21,760 bases of DNA, from positions 1 through 21,760 of the forward strand of contig DVOV01000075.1 in the NCBI GenBank assembly GCA_018713375.1, read 5' to 3'. This stretch comes from Candidatus Scatomorpha stercorigallinarum. GTDB lineage: Bacteria; Bacillota_A; Clostridia; Oscillospirales; Oscillospiraceae. Within the stretch, counting starts at the first letter, position 1, and each line of letters opens with the position of its first letter. Position numbers and translations under genes: made by a program. Under the pieces are notes generated by a model. That model was not told where the DNA came from. It saw nothing but the letters and a program-made list of their open reading frames with translations, and ran no database searches. Of this stretch, positions 1-6,934 are shown in pieces.

Positions 1-429
1 CAAAGGCGCAAGATAAGGTATCCCCGGCAGGCAAAGCCCGCCGGGGATTTTGGCCGCCCTATGCGGGCGGCCATTCCTATGCTTGGTGAGTTTCTGCCAC
101 TGACTTGACAGGCTTTTCTAATGTGTCCCATTTTGCGGGGCAAAATGGGACTTAAATACGCCGCCCGCGCTGGCAGGCGCGGGCGTGCGAAATGCGCCGG
201 GCGGGCAAAGCCCGCCCACGGACGTAGTTCGCGTGGTTGGGGACACTGTGCTTGTCGAGAGGTTATCGGGGGCTCCGCCCCCTTGCCCCCCGGGCTTCTG
301 CACGGCGGCGGGCAATGCCATCCGATGACGGGATGACCGGCTACGACATGTAGAAACCCGTAAAAGACAGCATTTACCTACCGACCCGCACCAAAGCGGT
401 TTTCTCTTTGGAGTCTGAGGGGTTTCTTT
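1..429. repeat. Gene-free region dense in perfect inverted repeats
   Basis: No ORF here looks like a real protein; the short ones have repeat-like Arg/Gly/Ala-rich translations. What the sequence shows is a run of perfect hairpins: 22-46 (7+3 bp arms, followed by ATTTT), 52-72 (8 bp arms, 5-nt loop), 125-151 (12 bp arms GTCCCATTTTGC, 3-nt loop), 162-185 (9 bp arms), 199-217 (8 bp arms around AAA) and 268-282 (6 bp arms around TCC). The first could be the intrinsic terminator of a plus-strand gene left of the window. The rest resemble intergenic repeat elements or remnants of small non-autonomous elements. No transposase is visible. The region lies downstream of uraA. Confidence 0.6.
22..51 (+). 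terminator. Possible intrinsic terminator of an off-window gene
   Basis: CCCCGGC (22-28) pairs with GCCGGGG (40-46), with an inner GGC-AAA-GCC stem, followed by ATTTT. The U-tract is short, so termination is plausible but not strong. Any gene it serves lies left of position 1. Confidence 0.4.
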
Positions 430-448
430 TTGACAAGACAAAAAGAAA
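423..448. repeat. Perfect 10-bp inverted repeat
   Basis: TTTCTTTTTG (423-432) and CAAAAAGAAA (439-448) flank the loop ACAAGA. It lies next to the uraA terminator and could act as a second, A/T-only stem for transcripts from either side. Confidence 0.6.
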
Positions 449-454
449 TCTCTC

Positions 455-485
455 AGAAAAAGGTCGCAGGGACTTTCGTCCCTGC
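455..485 (-). terminator. Intrinsic terminator of uraA
   Basis: On the minus strand GCAGGGAC-GAAA-GTCCCTGC forms a perfect 8-bp stem closed by a GNRA (GAAA) tetraloop. It is followed by GACCTTTTTC. It lies about 60 bases past the uraA stop codon. Confidence 0.8.
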
Positions 486-546
486 ATCCCCTCCCTGCGG
501 GCGGGCCGCAGGCAAGTACCAGCGGCCGTCGGCCGCCGCAGCCTGG

Positions 547-1908
547 TCACACTTTGAAGTTGACGCTGGTATCGCCCTGGAGGTCGGCGCCGAATTCGTA
601 GTCCTTGCCGGGGAGCACGGCGTTGAGCACGATGCCGACGATGGCGGCGGTGGCGAGGCCGGAGAAGCTGACGTCGCCGGCGATGTGTACGCTGCCGGCC
701 TCGGAGTAGGTGATGCCGATGGCGAGCACGAGGATGAGCGCGGCGATGATGACGTTGCGGCTCTTGGTGAAGTCCACGCGGTTTTCCACCACATTGCGCA
801 CGCCGACGGCGCTTATCATGCCGTAGAGCACCAGGCTGACGCCGCCGATGGTGGCGGTGGGCATGGCGTGCACGACCTCCGCGAACTTGGGGCAGAAGGA
901 AACGGCGATGGCCAGCACGGCGGCGATGCGTATCACGCGCGGGTCATAGACGCGGCTGAGCGCGAGCACGCCCGTGTTCTCGCCGTAAGTGGTGTTGGCC
1001 GGCGCGCCGAAGAGGGCGGCCAGGCTGGTGGCCAGGCCGTCGCCCAGCAGCGTGCGGTGCAACCCCGGGTCCTCGATGTAATTGCGCTCGCAGGTGGAGG
1101 AGATGGCGCACATGTCGCCGATGTGCTCCACCACGGTGGCGAGGGAGATGGGGACGATGGTGATGGCCGCGGTGAGCAGCAGAGCGGTGTCCACGCCGCC
1201 GTCAAAGATGCTGAACACCGTCTCCTCCCAGACGACCGGCAGGCCGATCCAGGGCGCTTCGCGCACGGCGCTGAAGTCCACCTGCCCGGCGGCCGCGCCC
1301 ACGGCGTAGCTGGCGATGACGCCCAGCAGTATGGGGATGATCTTCACCATGCCGCGGCCCCAGATGTTGCAGACGATGACCACCAAAATGGCCACCAGGG
1401 CCACGGGCCAGCTGGCCTGGCAGTTGTTCACCGCGCTGGAGGAGAGCGACAGGCCGATGGAGATGATGATGGGCCCGGTGACGATGGGCGGGAAGAAGCG
1501 CATGACCTTCTTCACGCCAAAAGCCCTGAAGAGCGCGGCCAGCACCAGGTACACCAGCCCCGCGCACACCACGCCGAAACAGGCGTAGGGCAGCATCTCC
1601 GTATTGGGCACCGTCAGGTTGCCCGCCGCGTCCGGCAGCATGGGCGCAATGGCCGCATAGCCGCCGATGAAGGCGAAGCTGGAGCCCAGGAAGGCCGGCA
1701 CCTTCCCCTTCGCCAGCAGGTGGAACAGCAGCGTCCCCAGCCCGGCAAACAGCAGCGTCACGCTCACGGAAAGGCCCGTCAGCGTGGGCACCAGCACCGT
1801 GGCGCCGAACATGGCGAACATGTGCTGCACGCCGAGCACGAACATCCGCGGCGCGCCCAGAGAGCGCGCGTCGTAGATCGGCTCGCTGCCGATCGTTTTC
1901 TTGTTCAT
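547..1908 (-). CDS. uraA: Uracil/xanthine permease (NCS2 family)
   Basis: Proton-coupled nucleobase permease of the NCS2 family that brings uracil (or xanthine) across the membrane for salvage. The 453-aa product has the family length and is hydrophobic throughout, compatible with the 14-segment UraA fold. Recognisable stretches are [18 protein letters not shown] at the N-terminus, [10 protein letters not shown], and [23 protein letters not shown] around the substrate-site region. The ATG at 1908 is chosen because [18 protein letters not shown] starts there behind AGAGAGGGAG; the frame stays open about 24 codons further upstream, but that stretch lacks a ribosome site and overlaps the promoter. 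The gene is monocistronic, with its own promoter and terminator. Uracil versus xanthine specificity cannot be decided from sequence alone. Purine and pyrimidine synthesis genes lie about 4 kb away on the same strand. Confidence 0.93.
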   Translation of the reverse strand: MNKKTIGSEPIYDARSLGAPRMFVLGVQHMFAMFGATVLVPTLTGLSVSVTLLFAGLGTLLFHLLAKGKVPAFLGSSFAFIGGYAAIAPMLPDAAGNLTVPNTEMLPYACFGVVCAGLVYLVLAALFRAFGVKKVMRFFPPIVTGPIIISIGLSLSSSAVNNCQASWPVALVAILVVIVCNIWGRGMVKIIPILLGVIASYAVGAAAGQVDFSAVREAPWIGLPVVWEETVFSIFDGGVDTALLLTAAITIVPISLATVVEHIGDMCAISSTCERNYIEDPGLHRTLLGDGLATSLAALFGAPANTTYGENTGVLALSRVYDPRVIRIAAVLAIAVSFCPKFAEVVHAMPTATIGGVSLVLYGMISAVGVRNVVENRVDFTKSRNVIIAALILVLAIGITYSEAGSVHIAGDVSFSGLATAAIVGIVLNAVLPGKDYEFGADLQGDTSVNFKV

Positions 1909-1968
1909 CCCGATCTCCCTCTCTTTTTTATATAGTACCGCGCACCCTGCGCGCGGCGCATCCGCTCC

Positions 1969-1996
1969 ATTATACCCCACGCAATGGGAAAAGCAA
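1969..1996 (-). promoter_or_regulatory. Sigma-A promoter of uraA
   Basis: Minus strand TTGCTT (-35, 1991-1996), 16-bp spacer, TATAAT (-10, 1969-1974). The expected transcript start leaves a leader of about 50 nt. That leader contains a short GC hairpin (CGCGCA/UGCGCG type, around 1937-1953) without a following U-tract. Confidence 0.75.
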
Positions 1997-2027
1997 CGCC
2001 CAAAACGTTCAAAAGCCGTTCATTTTT

Positions 2028-2061
2028 CTTTAATCCGCCTTTAATTTTCCCCTGCTATGTT
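2028..2061 (+). promoter_or_regulatory. Upstream copy of a duplicated activator-type promoter (P1)
   Basis: CTTTAA (2028-2033), 5 bp, CTTTAATTTTC (2039-2049), 4 bp, GCTAT (2054-2058) then GTT, giving a TG-extended -10 like TATGTT. No -35 hexamer is present; the two CTTTAA boxes, 11 bp apart (one helical turn), sit where -35 should be. That layout is typical of promoters activated by OmpR/PhoB-family response regulators. An identical layout occurs at 2150-2183. Confidence 0.5.
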
Positions 2062-2144
2062 AATACCACACCCTCACTGCGGGCTGCGCCCGCTCCGCTG
2101 CCCGCTCACCCCCCGGCGGGCAGCGGTATTTTTTTATTTTTATT
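2062..2144 (+). ncRNA. Candidate small RNA or attenuated leader, about 70 nt
   Basis: Between P1 (-10 at 2056-2061) and the strong terminator (2095-2126 plus U-tract) there is no ORF of substance. Transcription from P1 would start near 2067 and stop near 2135-2140, giving a GC-rich RNA whose 3' half is the terminator hairpin. It could be an independent sRNA or a premature transcript of the PepSY gene that is released under some condition. The existence of the RNA is inferred. Confidence 0.35.
2095..2144 (+). terminator. Strong intrinsic terminator without an obvious upstream gene
   Basis: CCGCTGCCCGC (2095-2105) pairs perfectly with GCGGGCAGCGG (2116-2126) around a 10-nt loop, followed by a T-rich tract (2127-2144). 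The nearest plus-strand gene lies downstream, not upstream, so it must serve a short transcript starting in the uraA/PepSY intergenic space. Confidence 0.8.
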
Positions 2145-2149
2145 ATTAG

Positions 2150-2183
2150 CTTTAACGTTACTTTAATTTTCGCGCGCTATACT
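2150..2183 (+). promoter_or_regulatory. Downstream copy of the duplicated promoter (P2), for the PepSY gene
   Basis: CTTTAA (2150-2155), 5 bp, CTTTAATTTTC (2161-2171), 4 bp, GCTAT (2176-2180) then ACT, giving -10 TATACT (2178-2183). It matches P1 in every fixed element and in spacing, 122 bp downstream. It lies 31 bases ahead of the start codon of the small PepSY-like protein. Confidence 0.55.
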
Positions 2184-2213
2184 GCGGCCATAACAAGGAA
2201 GGAGCTGTTAAAC

Positions 2214-2531
2214 ATGACAGAGAACATAATCATCAACAACACCAGCACCAATATCACTGCCGGCGCGGCCCGTGCGCTGGCGCTGCGCGAGGCGGGTCTG
2301 GCTGACGCGGAGTTCCGCACGCTGGAGCTGGAGGGCGGCTACTGGGTGGCGGAGTTCACGGCCGACGAGCTGTGGTACACCTGCTACATTGACGCCGTGA
2401 CCGGCGAGATCCCGGGCCTGACCTTCTCGCCCGTGCCTGTCGAGACCTATCCGAACTGCGTTTGTACGCAGATGCCTGCGGCCTGTTCGACGATAAGTTT
2501 TCAGGAACTTATGGGCAGGAGATCCGCCTAA
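2214..2531 (+). CDS. Small PepSY-like protein
   Basis: A 105-aa protein with a clear ribosome site (AAGGAAGGAG) before ATG. The core, residues ~20-70 (AARALALREAGLADAEFRTL, then GGYWVAEFTADELWYTCYIDAVTGEIPGL), has the helix-strand-strand-strand pattern and the terminal IDAVTGEI signature of PepSY domains. These domains are often found in secreted or membrane protease inhibitors and near two-component systems. No signal peptide or membrane segment is visible, so the protein is probably cytoplasmic or leaderless. The C-terminal tail (CVCTQMPAACSTISF) is Cys-containing and not part of the usual domain. Expression is predicted from P2 under a response regulator. The precise function is unknown. 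Confidence 0.65.
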   Translation: MTENIIINNTSTNITAGAARALALREAGLADAEFRTLELEGGYWVAEFTADELWYTCYIDAVTGEIPGLTFSPVPVETYPNCVCTQMPAACSTISFQELMGRRSA

Positions 2532-2807
2532 CTGCCGCACGCGGCTCGCGTTCTAAACAGCGTGCGCGGTGCGGTAAGTCTGCTGAACGTTTCCATCAGC
2601 GCAGCGTAAAAGCCTCCCCTACAAGTAGGGGAGGCCCAGGCTGCGATAAGGAGGCATCTGCCTGCGGCCCGGTCTATAGTAAACAAGTGGAAAATTGCAG
2701 GCGGGAAATCCGCTCAGCTCCCGCTTCGCGGATTTCGCTCTACGTGACCTGCGCTGCGCGCCTCTCTATCTTAAGTTTTCGGCCGTCTTTACAAGCAAAG
2801 GGGTTGT
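2532..2807. other. Intergenic region with degenerate repeat elements
   Basis: No gene is seen in these 276 bases. They contain a perfect 11-bp inverted repeat GCCTCCCCTAC/GTAGGGGAGGC (2612-2635), whose CCTCCCC/GGGGAGG arms resemble intergenic elements I have seen in gut Clostridia. There is also an 8-bp inverted repeat AAATCCGC/GCGGATTT (2706-2713 and 2728-2735), and a GC-rich imperfect hairpin around 2535-2575 just past the PepSY stop codon. A weak TATAGT (2675-2680) lacks a -35, so no promoter for the next gene is convincing. Confidence 0.5.
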
Positions 2808-3560
2808 ATGCCAATGTCCCAGATGCTGGCGCTTTCATTCCTGTTCTTCATGGGCTCGGTCGCCGGCTGGGTGATCGAGCTCGTTTTCCGGCGCTTTTTC
2901 TCCTCGGCCAACCCGGAGCGCAAGTGGATAAACCCCGGCTTCTGCACGGGGCCCTATGTGCCGCTCTACGGCCTGGGGCTGGCGGCGCTCTACCTCATCG
3001 TCTCCCTGGAGCGCTACAGCCTGTTCGAGAGCGTGTTCTGGACGCGCGCGGCGCTGTTCGTCGCGGGGGCCGCGGCGATGACGGCCATCGAATACGCCGC
3101 CGGGGCGCTCAGCTTGAAGCTGCTGCACGTGCGGCTCTGGGACTACAGCAACCAGTGGGGCAATGTGCGCGGGCTCATCTGCCCCAAATTCTCCCTCGCC
3201 TGGGCGGCGCTGGTGGCCGTGTATTACTTCGCCATCCACCCCTATATCCTCGATTCTGTGGCCTGGCTGGCGCAGAACCTGGCCTTTTCCTTCGTTATCG
3301 GCTTCTTTTACGGCGTTTTCGTGCTCGACGTGGCGCACTCCCTGCAGCTCGCCGCGCGGCTGCGGCGCTTCGCGGATGAGAACGGCGTCGTCGTCAAATA
3401 CGAGCGCTTGAAGTCGCACATCCGCGCCGAGCGCGACCGCGCGCACGAGAAGGCGGGGTTTTTCCAGCCCTTCAAGTCCAGCCGCGACATCGCCGAGCAC
3501 CTGCGCGAGATGCGCGGCGAATTTGAACAACGCAAAACAAAGAGCCGGCAGGGCCGTTGA
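2808..3560 (+). CDS. Putative ABC-transporter permease, CmpB family membrane protein
   Basis: This 250-aa product matches the PF06541 (ABC_trans_CmpB) family, common in Clostridia and often annotated as a putative ABC transporter permease although no ATPase partner is normally beside it. The signature is visible: an N-terminal membrane segment ending GWVIELVFRRFF, then WINPGFCTGPYVPLYGLG, a later AIEYAAGALSLKLLHVRLWDYS, and the WGNVRGLICPKFSLAWA motif. About five membrane segments fall at residues ~5-22, 45-65, 77-100, 125-145 and 155-178. The last ~60 residues are charged and likely cytoplasmic. AAAGGGG precedes two possible ATGs (2808 and 2814), and the second has the better spacing. The stop codon lies in the loop of the following terminator. 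The transported substrate, if any, is unknown. Confidence 0.75.
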   Translation: MPMSQMLALSFLFFMGSVAGWVIELVFRRFFSSANPERKWINPGFCTGPYVPLYGLGLAALYLIVSLERYSLFESVFWTRAALFVAGAAAMTAIEYAAGALSLKLLHVRLWDYSNQWGNVRGLICPKFSLAWAALVAVYYFAIHPYILDSVAWLAQNLAFSFVIGFFYGVFVLDVAHSLQLAARLRRFADENGVVVKYERLKSHIRAERDRAHEKAGFFQPFKSSRDIAEHLREMRGEFEQRKTKSRQGR

Positions 3561-3586
3561 GCCCCGCCGGCTTTTTTGTTTTTTGC
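3544..3586. terminator. Bidirectional terminator between the CmpB-like gene and gatD
   Basis: GCCGGC-A-GGGC (3544-3554) pairs with GCCC-C-GCCGGC (3561-3571) around loop CGTTGA, which contains the plus-strand TGA stop. On the plus strand TTTTTTGTTTTTTG follows. On the minus strand, after the gatD TAG stop (3589-3591), the same stem is followed by a weaker U-rich stretch. It therefore ends both converging transcripts, including the ten-gene operon. Confidence 0.85.
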
Positions 3587-3588
3587 TC

Positions 3589-4311
3589 CTATCCGCGCAT
3601 CCGGGCGAGCATGGCCTCGTGCGCCGCCGCCTCCTCGCGGTCGCCGAGCGGCTCAAGCGCCCCGTCGCCGTATTTGCGCTCCAGCGCCGCGGAGAGCAGC
3701 GCGTCGGCAAAGGCGGGGTTCTTGGGCAGTACGGGCCCGTGGCTGTAGGTGCAGAACACGTTTTTGTACCGCGCGCCCTCGGCGCCGTCCTCGCCGTTGT
3801 TGCCGAAGCCCTTTATCACCCGGCCCAGGGGCTGCACGCCCCCGCCGAGGTAGGTGCGCCCGGAGTGGTTCTCAAAGCCCACGACGGCGCCGAAGGGCGT
3901 CTCGAAGGCGAAGTTGCCGATCATGCGCTCCGCCGCGCCCACGGTGTAGAGGTCGAGCGCGCCGATGAAGGGCAGCTTTTCGCCGGTGTGCGTCTGGTAG
4001 TAGCGGCCCATCAGCTGATAGCCGCCGCAGACGCAGAGGAAGGGCGCGCCGTCTTCCACGGCGGCTTTGATGCCGCCGCCCTTGCCGCTGCGCAGGTCGT
4101 CCAGCAGCAGCCCCTGCTCGAAGTCCTGCCCGCCGCCGATGAAGAAGAGGTCGAAACGCCCGAGCGGCAGATGCTCGCCGATAGACAGCTCCGTCACGTT
4201 GCAGCCGAGGCCGCGCCACTCAAGGCGCTTTTTCAGGCAGAGCACGTTCCCGCGGTCGCCGTAGAGGTTGAGCACGTCGGGATAGAGGTGGCAGATGTTC
4301 AGCTCCCTCAT
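3589..4311 (-). CDS. gatD: Lipid II isoglutaminyl synthase, glutamine amidotransferase subunit
   Basis: GatD releases ammonia from glutamine and passes it to MurT, which amidates the D-Glu alpha-carboxyl of lipid II at the inner face of the membrane. The 240-aa protein has the CobB/CobQ-type GATase fold without a synthetase domain. It shows GGGQDFEQ, the nucleophile Cys95 in FLCVCGGYQLMG, and the catalytic His in TYSHGPVLPKNP. The start MRELNICHLYPDVLNLYGDRGN is typical of the family. ATG overlaps the murT stop by four bases (ATGA), so translation is coupled. It is the last gene of the operon and ends in TAG just before the terminator, which shows TAG works as an ordinary stop here. Confidence 0.93.
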   Translation of the reverse strand: MRELNICHLYPDVLNLYGDRGNVLCLKKRLEWRGLGCNVTELSIGEHLPLGRFDLFFIGGGQDFEQGLLLDDLRSGKGGGIKAAVEDGAPFLCVCGGYQLMGRYYQTHTGEKLPFIGALDLYTVGAAERMIGNFAFETPFGAVVGFENHSGRTYLGGGVQPLGRVIKGFGNNGEDGAEGARYKNVFCTYSHGPVLPKNPAFADALLSAALERKYGDGALEPLGDREEAAAHEAMLARMRG

Positions 4312-5669
4312 TTCCAGAACTCCTTTCCGCCGCAGCGCTCCGCCAGCGCGGCGCGCAGCGGCAGCATGGCCGTGTAAGTGGGCAGGACGCAGACTTCGCC
4401 CTCCGCCTCCGCCAGCGCGGCGACCAGCTCCTCCGTGGAGCGGATGAGCCGCGCGTGCTCCGCGTCCGCGCCGGCGTATTTGAGCCGCAGCAGCATGTCC
4501 TCCGAGCGCGTGCCGGAGACGATGATATCCATCGCCGGCGCGCCGGGCGCGAAGAGCCGCTCAAAGCCGGCGTCCCAGATCCAGGAGACGTCCGTGCCGT
4601 CGGCCAGGTTGTCGTTGAGGCAGAAAACGGCCGTCAGGCCGCCCGTGAGCGTGCGCAGAAAGTCGATCGCCCGGTCGCAGCCGGCGGGGTTCTTCACCAG
4701 CACCATGGTCACGCGCGCATTCCCCAGCGCGAAGCGCTCCATGCGGCCGAAGCCGCTCTCCAGCCGCGCGAGCGAGCCCACGGCGCCCTCCGCCGCCACG
4801 CCCAGGGCCGTGGCCGCCGCCACCGCCGCCGCGGCGTTATAGAGGTTGTAGCCGCCGGGCAGGTCCACCGCGGCGGCGTACACCTCGCCGTCCACGCGCA
4901 TTTCCGCGGCGCTGCCCTCGGCCGTCAGCTCCTCCACGGAGAGCACGGCCACATCGGGCTCCGTGCGGCCGTAGCCGCACTTCGGGCAGCGGAAGCCGCC
5001 CAGATGGGCGAAGGTGTGGTAGTCGTACTCGTACTGCGCGCCGCAGACTATGCACCTCGGCGCGTCGGAGACGTCGGAAGCCGAGCCGGCCAGCGGCGCG
5101 TCCACGCCGAAAAAGCGCACCCGGTCCGGCGCGCAGGGCGCGAGCGAGGCGGTCAGCGAGCAGTCGGCGTTGAGGCAGACCGTGGCGTGCGCCGCGTGCT
5201 CGAGGCCCTCGCGGATGGCGCCCAGCGTGTGCGTCACCTCGCCGTAGCGGTCGAGCTGGTCGCGGAACACGTTGGTCACCACGCAGACTTTGGGCGCGAG
5301 CTCGCCGCAGACGCGGCGGAAGGCCGCCTCGTCGCACTCAATGACGGCCAGCTTCTTCTTCGGCCGGCCGAAGAGCCCGGCGTTGGAGACGAAATCCGCC
5401 GTTATCCCCCGCTCGAGGTTCGAGCCGGAGCGGTTGGCGAAGCAGTCGAGCCCGGCGTCGCGCAGCATCTTTTCCAGCATCCGGCAGGTGGTGGTCTTGC
5501 CGTTGGTGCCGGTGACCACCGCCACGGTGACGCCCCGCGCCAGGCGCGAGAGCATGTCCGGGCAGATGCGCAGCGCCACCTTGCCGGGCAGGGCGGTGCC
5601 GCCCCGGCCCAGCAGCCGCAGCGCCAGCCTTATCAGCTTGCAGCAGATGATGGCAAGCACGAATCTCAT
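4308..5669 (-). CDS. murT: Lipid II isoglutaminyl synthase, Mur ligase-like subunit
   Basis: MurT is the ATP-dependent partner of GatD. It activates the D-isoglutamate carboxyl of lipid II and converts it to D-isoglutamine with ammonia supplied by GatD. In this 453-aa product the P-loop GTNGKTTT is at residues 54-61. A Mur-ligase central domain follows, interrupted by a four-cysteine zinc ribbon (CIVCG...CPKCGYG, about residues 205-230) characteristic of MurT. NLYNAAAAVAAA is the usual Mur motif. The C-terminal DUF1727 domain contains DVSWIWD, where the aspartate needed for coupling to GatD is expected. ATG overlaps the purA stop by four bases. Pairing with cytosolic purine genes rather than cell-division genes is unusual. 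Confidence 0.94.
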   Translation of the reverse strand: MRFVLAIICCKLIRLALRLLGRGGTALPGKVALRICPDMLSRLARGVTVAVVTGTNGKTTTCRMLEKMLRDAGLDCFANRSGSNLERGITADFVSNAGLFGRPKKKLAVIECDEAAFRRVCGELAPKVCVVTNVFRDQLDRYGEVTHTLGAIREGLEHAAHATVCLNADCSLTASLAPCAPDRVRFFGVDAPLAGSASDVSDAPRCIVCGAQYEYDYHTFAHLGGFRCPKCGYGRTEPDVAVLSVEELTAEGSAAEMRVDGEVYAAAVDLPGGYNLYNAAAAVAAATALGVAAEGAVGSLARLESGFGRMERFALGNARVTMVLVKNPAGCDRAIDFLRTLTGGLTAVFCLNDNLADGTDVSWIWDAGFERLFAPGAPAMDIIVSGTRSEDMLLRLKYAGADAEHARLIRSTEELVAALAEAEGEVCVLPTYTAMLPLRAALAERCGGKEFWK

Positions 5670-6934
5670 AGGCTGATGTACTCCTCCCTCTCCGCGCCCA
5701 CGGAGATGTAGCTCACGCGGCAGCGAACGGCCTCCTCGACATAGCGCACGTATCTCTGCGCGGCGGCGGGCAGCTCCGCGAAGCTGCGGCAGCCGGAGAT
5801 GTCCGCGCCCTCAAAGCCGGGCAGGTACTCGTAAATTGGCTTCGCGCGCTCGAGCGCGCCCCCGCTGGGGAAGGAGAGCGTGCGCTCCCCGTCAATCTCA
5901 TACGCCGTGCAGACCGGGATTTCGGGCAGCGCGGCGAGCACGTCCAGCTTGGTGAGCGCGATCTCCGTCGCGCCCTGCACGCGCACGCCGTAGCGGCTGG
6001 CGACCACGTCGAAGCCGCCCACGCGCCGCGGCCGGCCGGTGGCCGCGCCGTACTCCCCGCCGGCGGCGCGCAGCCGCTCGGCCTCCGCGCCGAAGAACTC
6101 GCAGGTAAACGGCCCCTCGCCCACGCAGGAGGAATAGGCCTTCATTATGCCGATCACCCTGTCGAGCTTCCTTCCCGGCACCCCCGCGCCGATGGGCGCG
6201 TAGGCCGCCAGGGTGTTTGAGGAGCTCGTATAGGGGTAAATGCCGTAGTCTATGTCCCTCAGCGCGCCCAGCTGCGCTTCGAACATCACGTTCTTGCCGC
6301 TGTCGATGGCGGCGTCCAGGTATTCGGAGGCGTCGCGGATATAGGGCAGCAGGGCCTCGCCGTTCGCCATCAGCCAGTCGTACATCGCGCCGGCGTCCAC
6401 GCTGTGGCCGTAGGAGGACATGGTGAGGTTCTTCCACTCCACGATCTCCTCCAGCCGCCCGCGCAGGCCCTGCGTGTGCAGCAGGTCGCCCATGCGGAGG
6501 GCTTTTTTCATGTATTTGTCGGCGTAGACGGGGGCGATGCCGCGGCGGGTGGAGCCGAATTTGTGCTCCGCCAGGCGGTCCTCCTCCAGGCCGTCCAGCT
6601 CCCGGTGATAGGGCATGCAGATGGTGGCCCTGTCGCTTATCACGAGCCTCGCCGGGCTTACTGATATGCCGCGCTCGGCCAGGTGCTCCAGCTCATGGCG
6701 CAGGTGCTCGATGTCCACCACCATGCCGGGACCCATGACGTTCACCGTGCCCTCGCGGAGGATGCCGCTGGGCAGCAGGTTGAGGATGAAGCGGCCCCGT
6801 TCGTTAACCACCGTGTGGCCGGCGTTGTTGCCGCCCTGATAGCGGGCCACGATGTCCGCCCCGGCGCTGAGCAGGTCCACCATGCGGCCCTTGCCCTCGT
6901 CGCCCCAGTTCACGCCCACGACCGCCGTCAGCAT
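5666..6934 (-). CDS. purA: Adenylosuccinate synthetase
   Basis: PurA joins IMP and aspartate using GTP to form adenylosuccinate, the first step from IMP to AMP. The 422-aa protein has the family length. GWGDEGKG-type motif NWGDEGKG is at the N-terminus, followed by GGNNAGHT (IMP/GTP site) and TGRPRRVGGFDV near the C-terminal third. Two usual motifs are altered: GSTRRGIAP in place of GTTxKGIGP, and FEAQLGALRDIDYGIYPYTSSSN in place of FEGAQGxxLDIDHGTYPFVTSSN. I believe this variant occurs in other Clostridia. The frame is open far upstream inside purB; the true start is ATG 6934 (MLTAVVGVNWGDEGKG), which overlaps the purB stop by seven bases (ATGCTGA) behind GAGGAGCGAG. Confidence 0.95.
   Translation of the reverse strand: MLTAVVGVNWGDEGKGRMVDLLSAGADIVARYQGGNNAGHTVVNERGRFILNLLPSGILREGTVNVMGPGMVVDIEHLRHELEHLAERGISVSPARLVISDRATICMPYHRELDGLEEDRLAEHKFGSTRRGIAPVYADKYMKKALRMGDLLHTQGLRGRLEEIVEWKNLTMSSYGHSVDAGAMYDWLMANGEALLPYIRDASEYLDAAIDSGKNVMFEAQLGALRDIDYGIYPYTSSSNTLAAYAPIGAGVPGRKLDRVIGIMKAYSSCVGEGPFTCEFFGAEAERLRAAGGEYGAATGRPRRVGGFDVVASRYGVRVQGATEIALTKLDVLAALPEIPVCTAYEIDGERTLSFPSGGALERAKPIYEYLPGFEGADISGCRSFAELPAAAQRYVRYVEEAVRCRVSYISVGAEREEYISL

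Noticed and set aside
105..122. TTGACA near position 105 as a promoter
   Set aside because: No -10 at 16-18 bp; TCTAAT is only six bases away, and no gene follows.
430..1935. Long plus-strand frame of 501 codons opposite uraA
   Set aside because: Its translation is His/Asp/Gly/Val-rich shadow sequence; the minus strand gives a textbook NCS2 permease.
1909..1962. Riboswitch in the uraA leader
   Set aside because: The leader is only about 50 nt with one small hairpin, no U-tract and no recognisable purine or PRPP motif.
2608..2635. Inverted repeat GCCTCCCCTAC/GTAGGGGAGGC as terminator of the PepSY gene
   Set aside because: No T-tract follows on the plus strand; only a short TTTT follows on the minus strand, where there is no gene to end.
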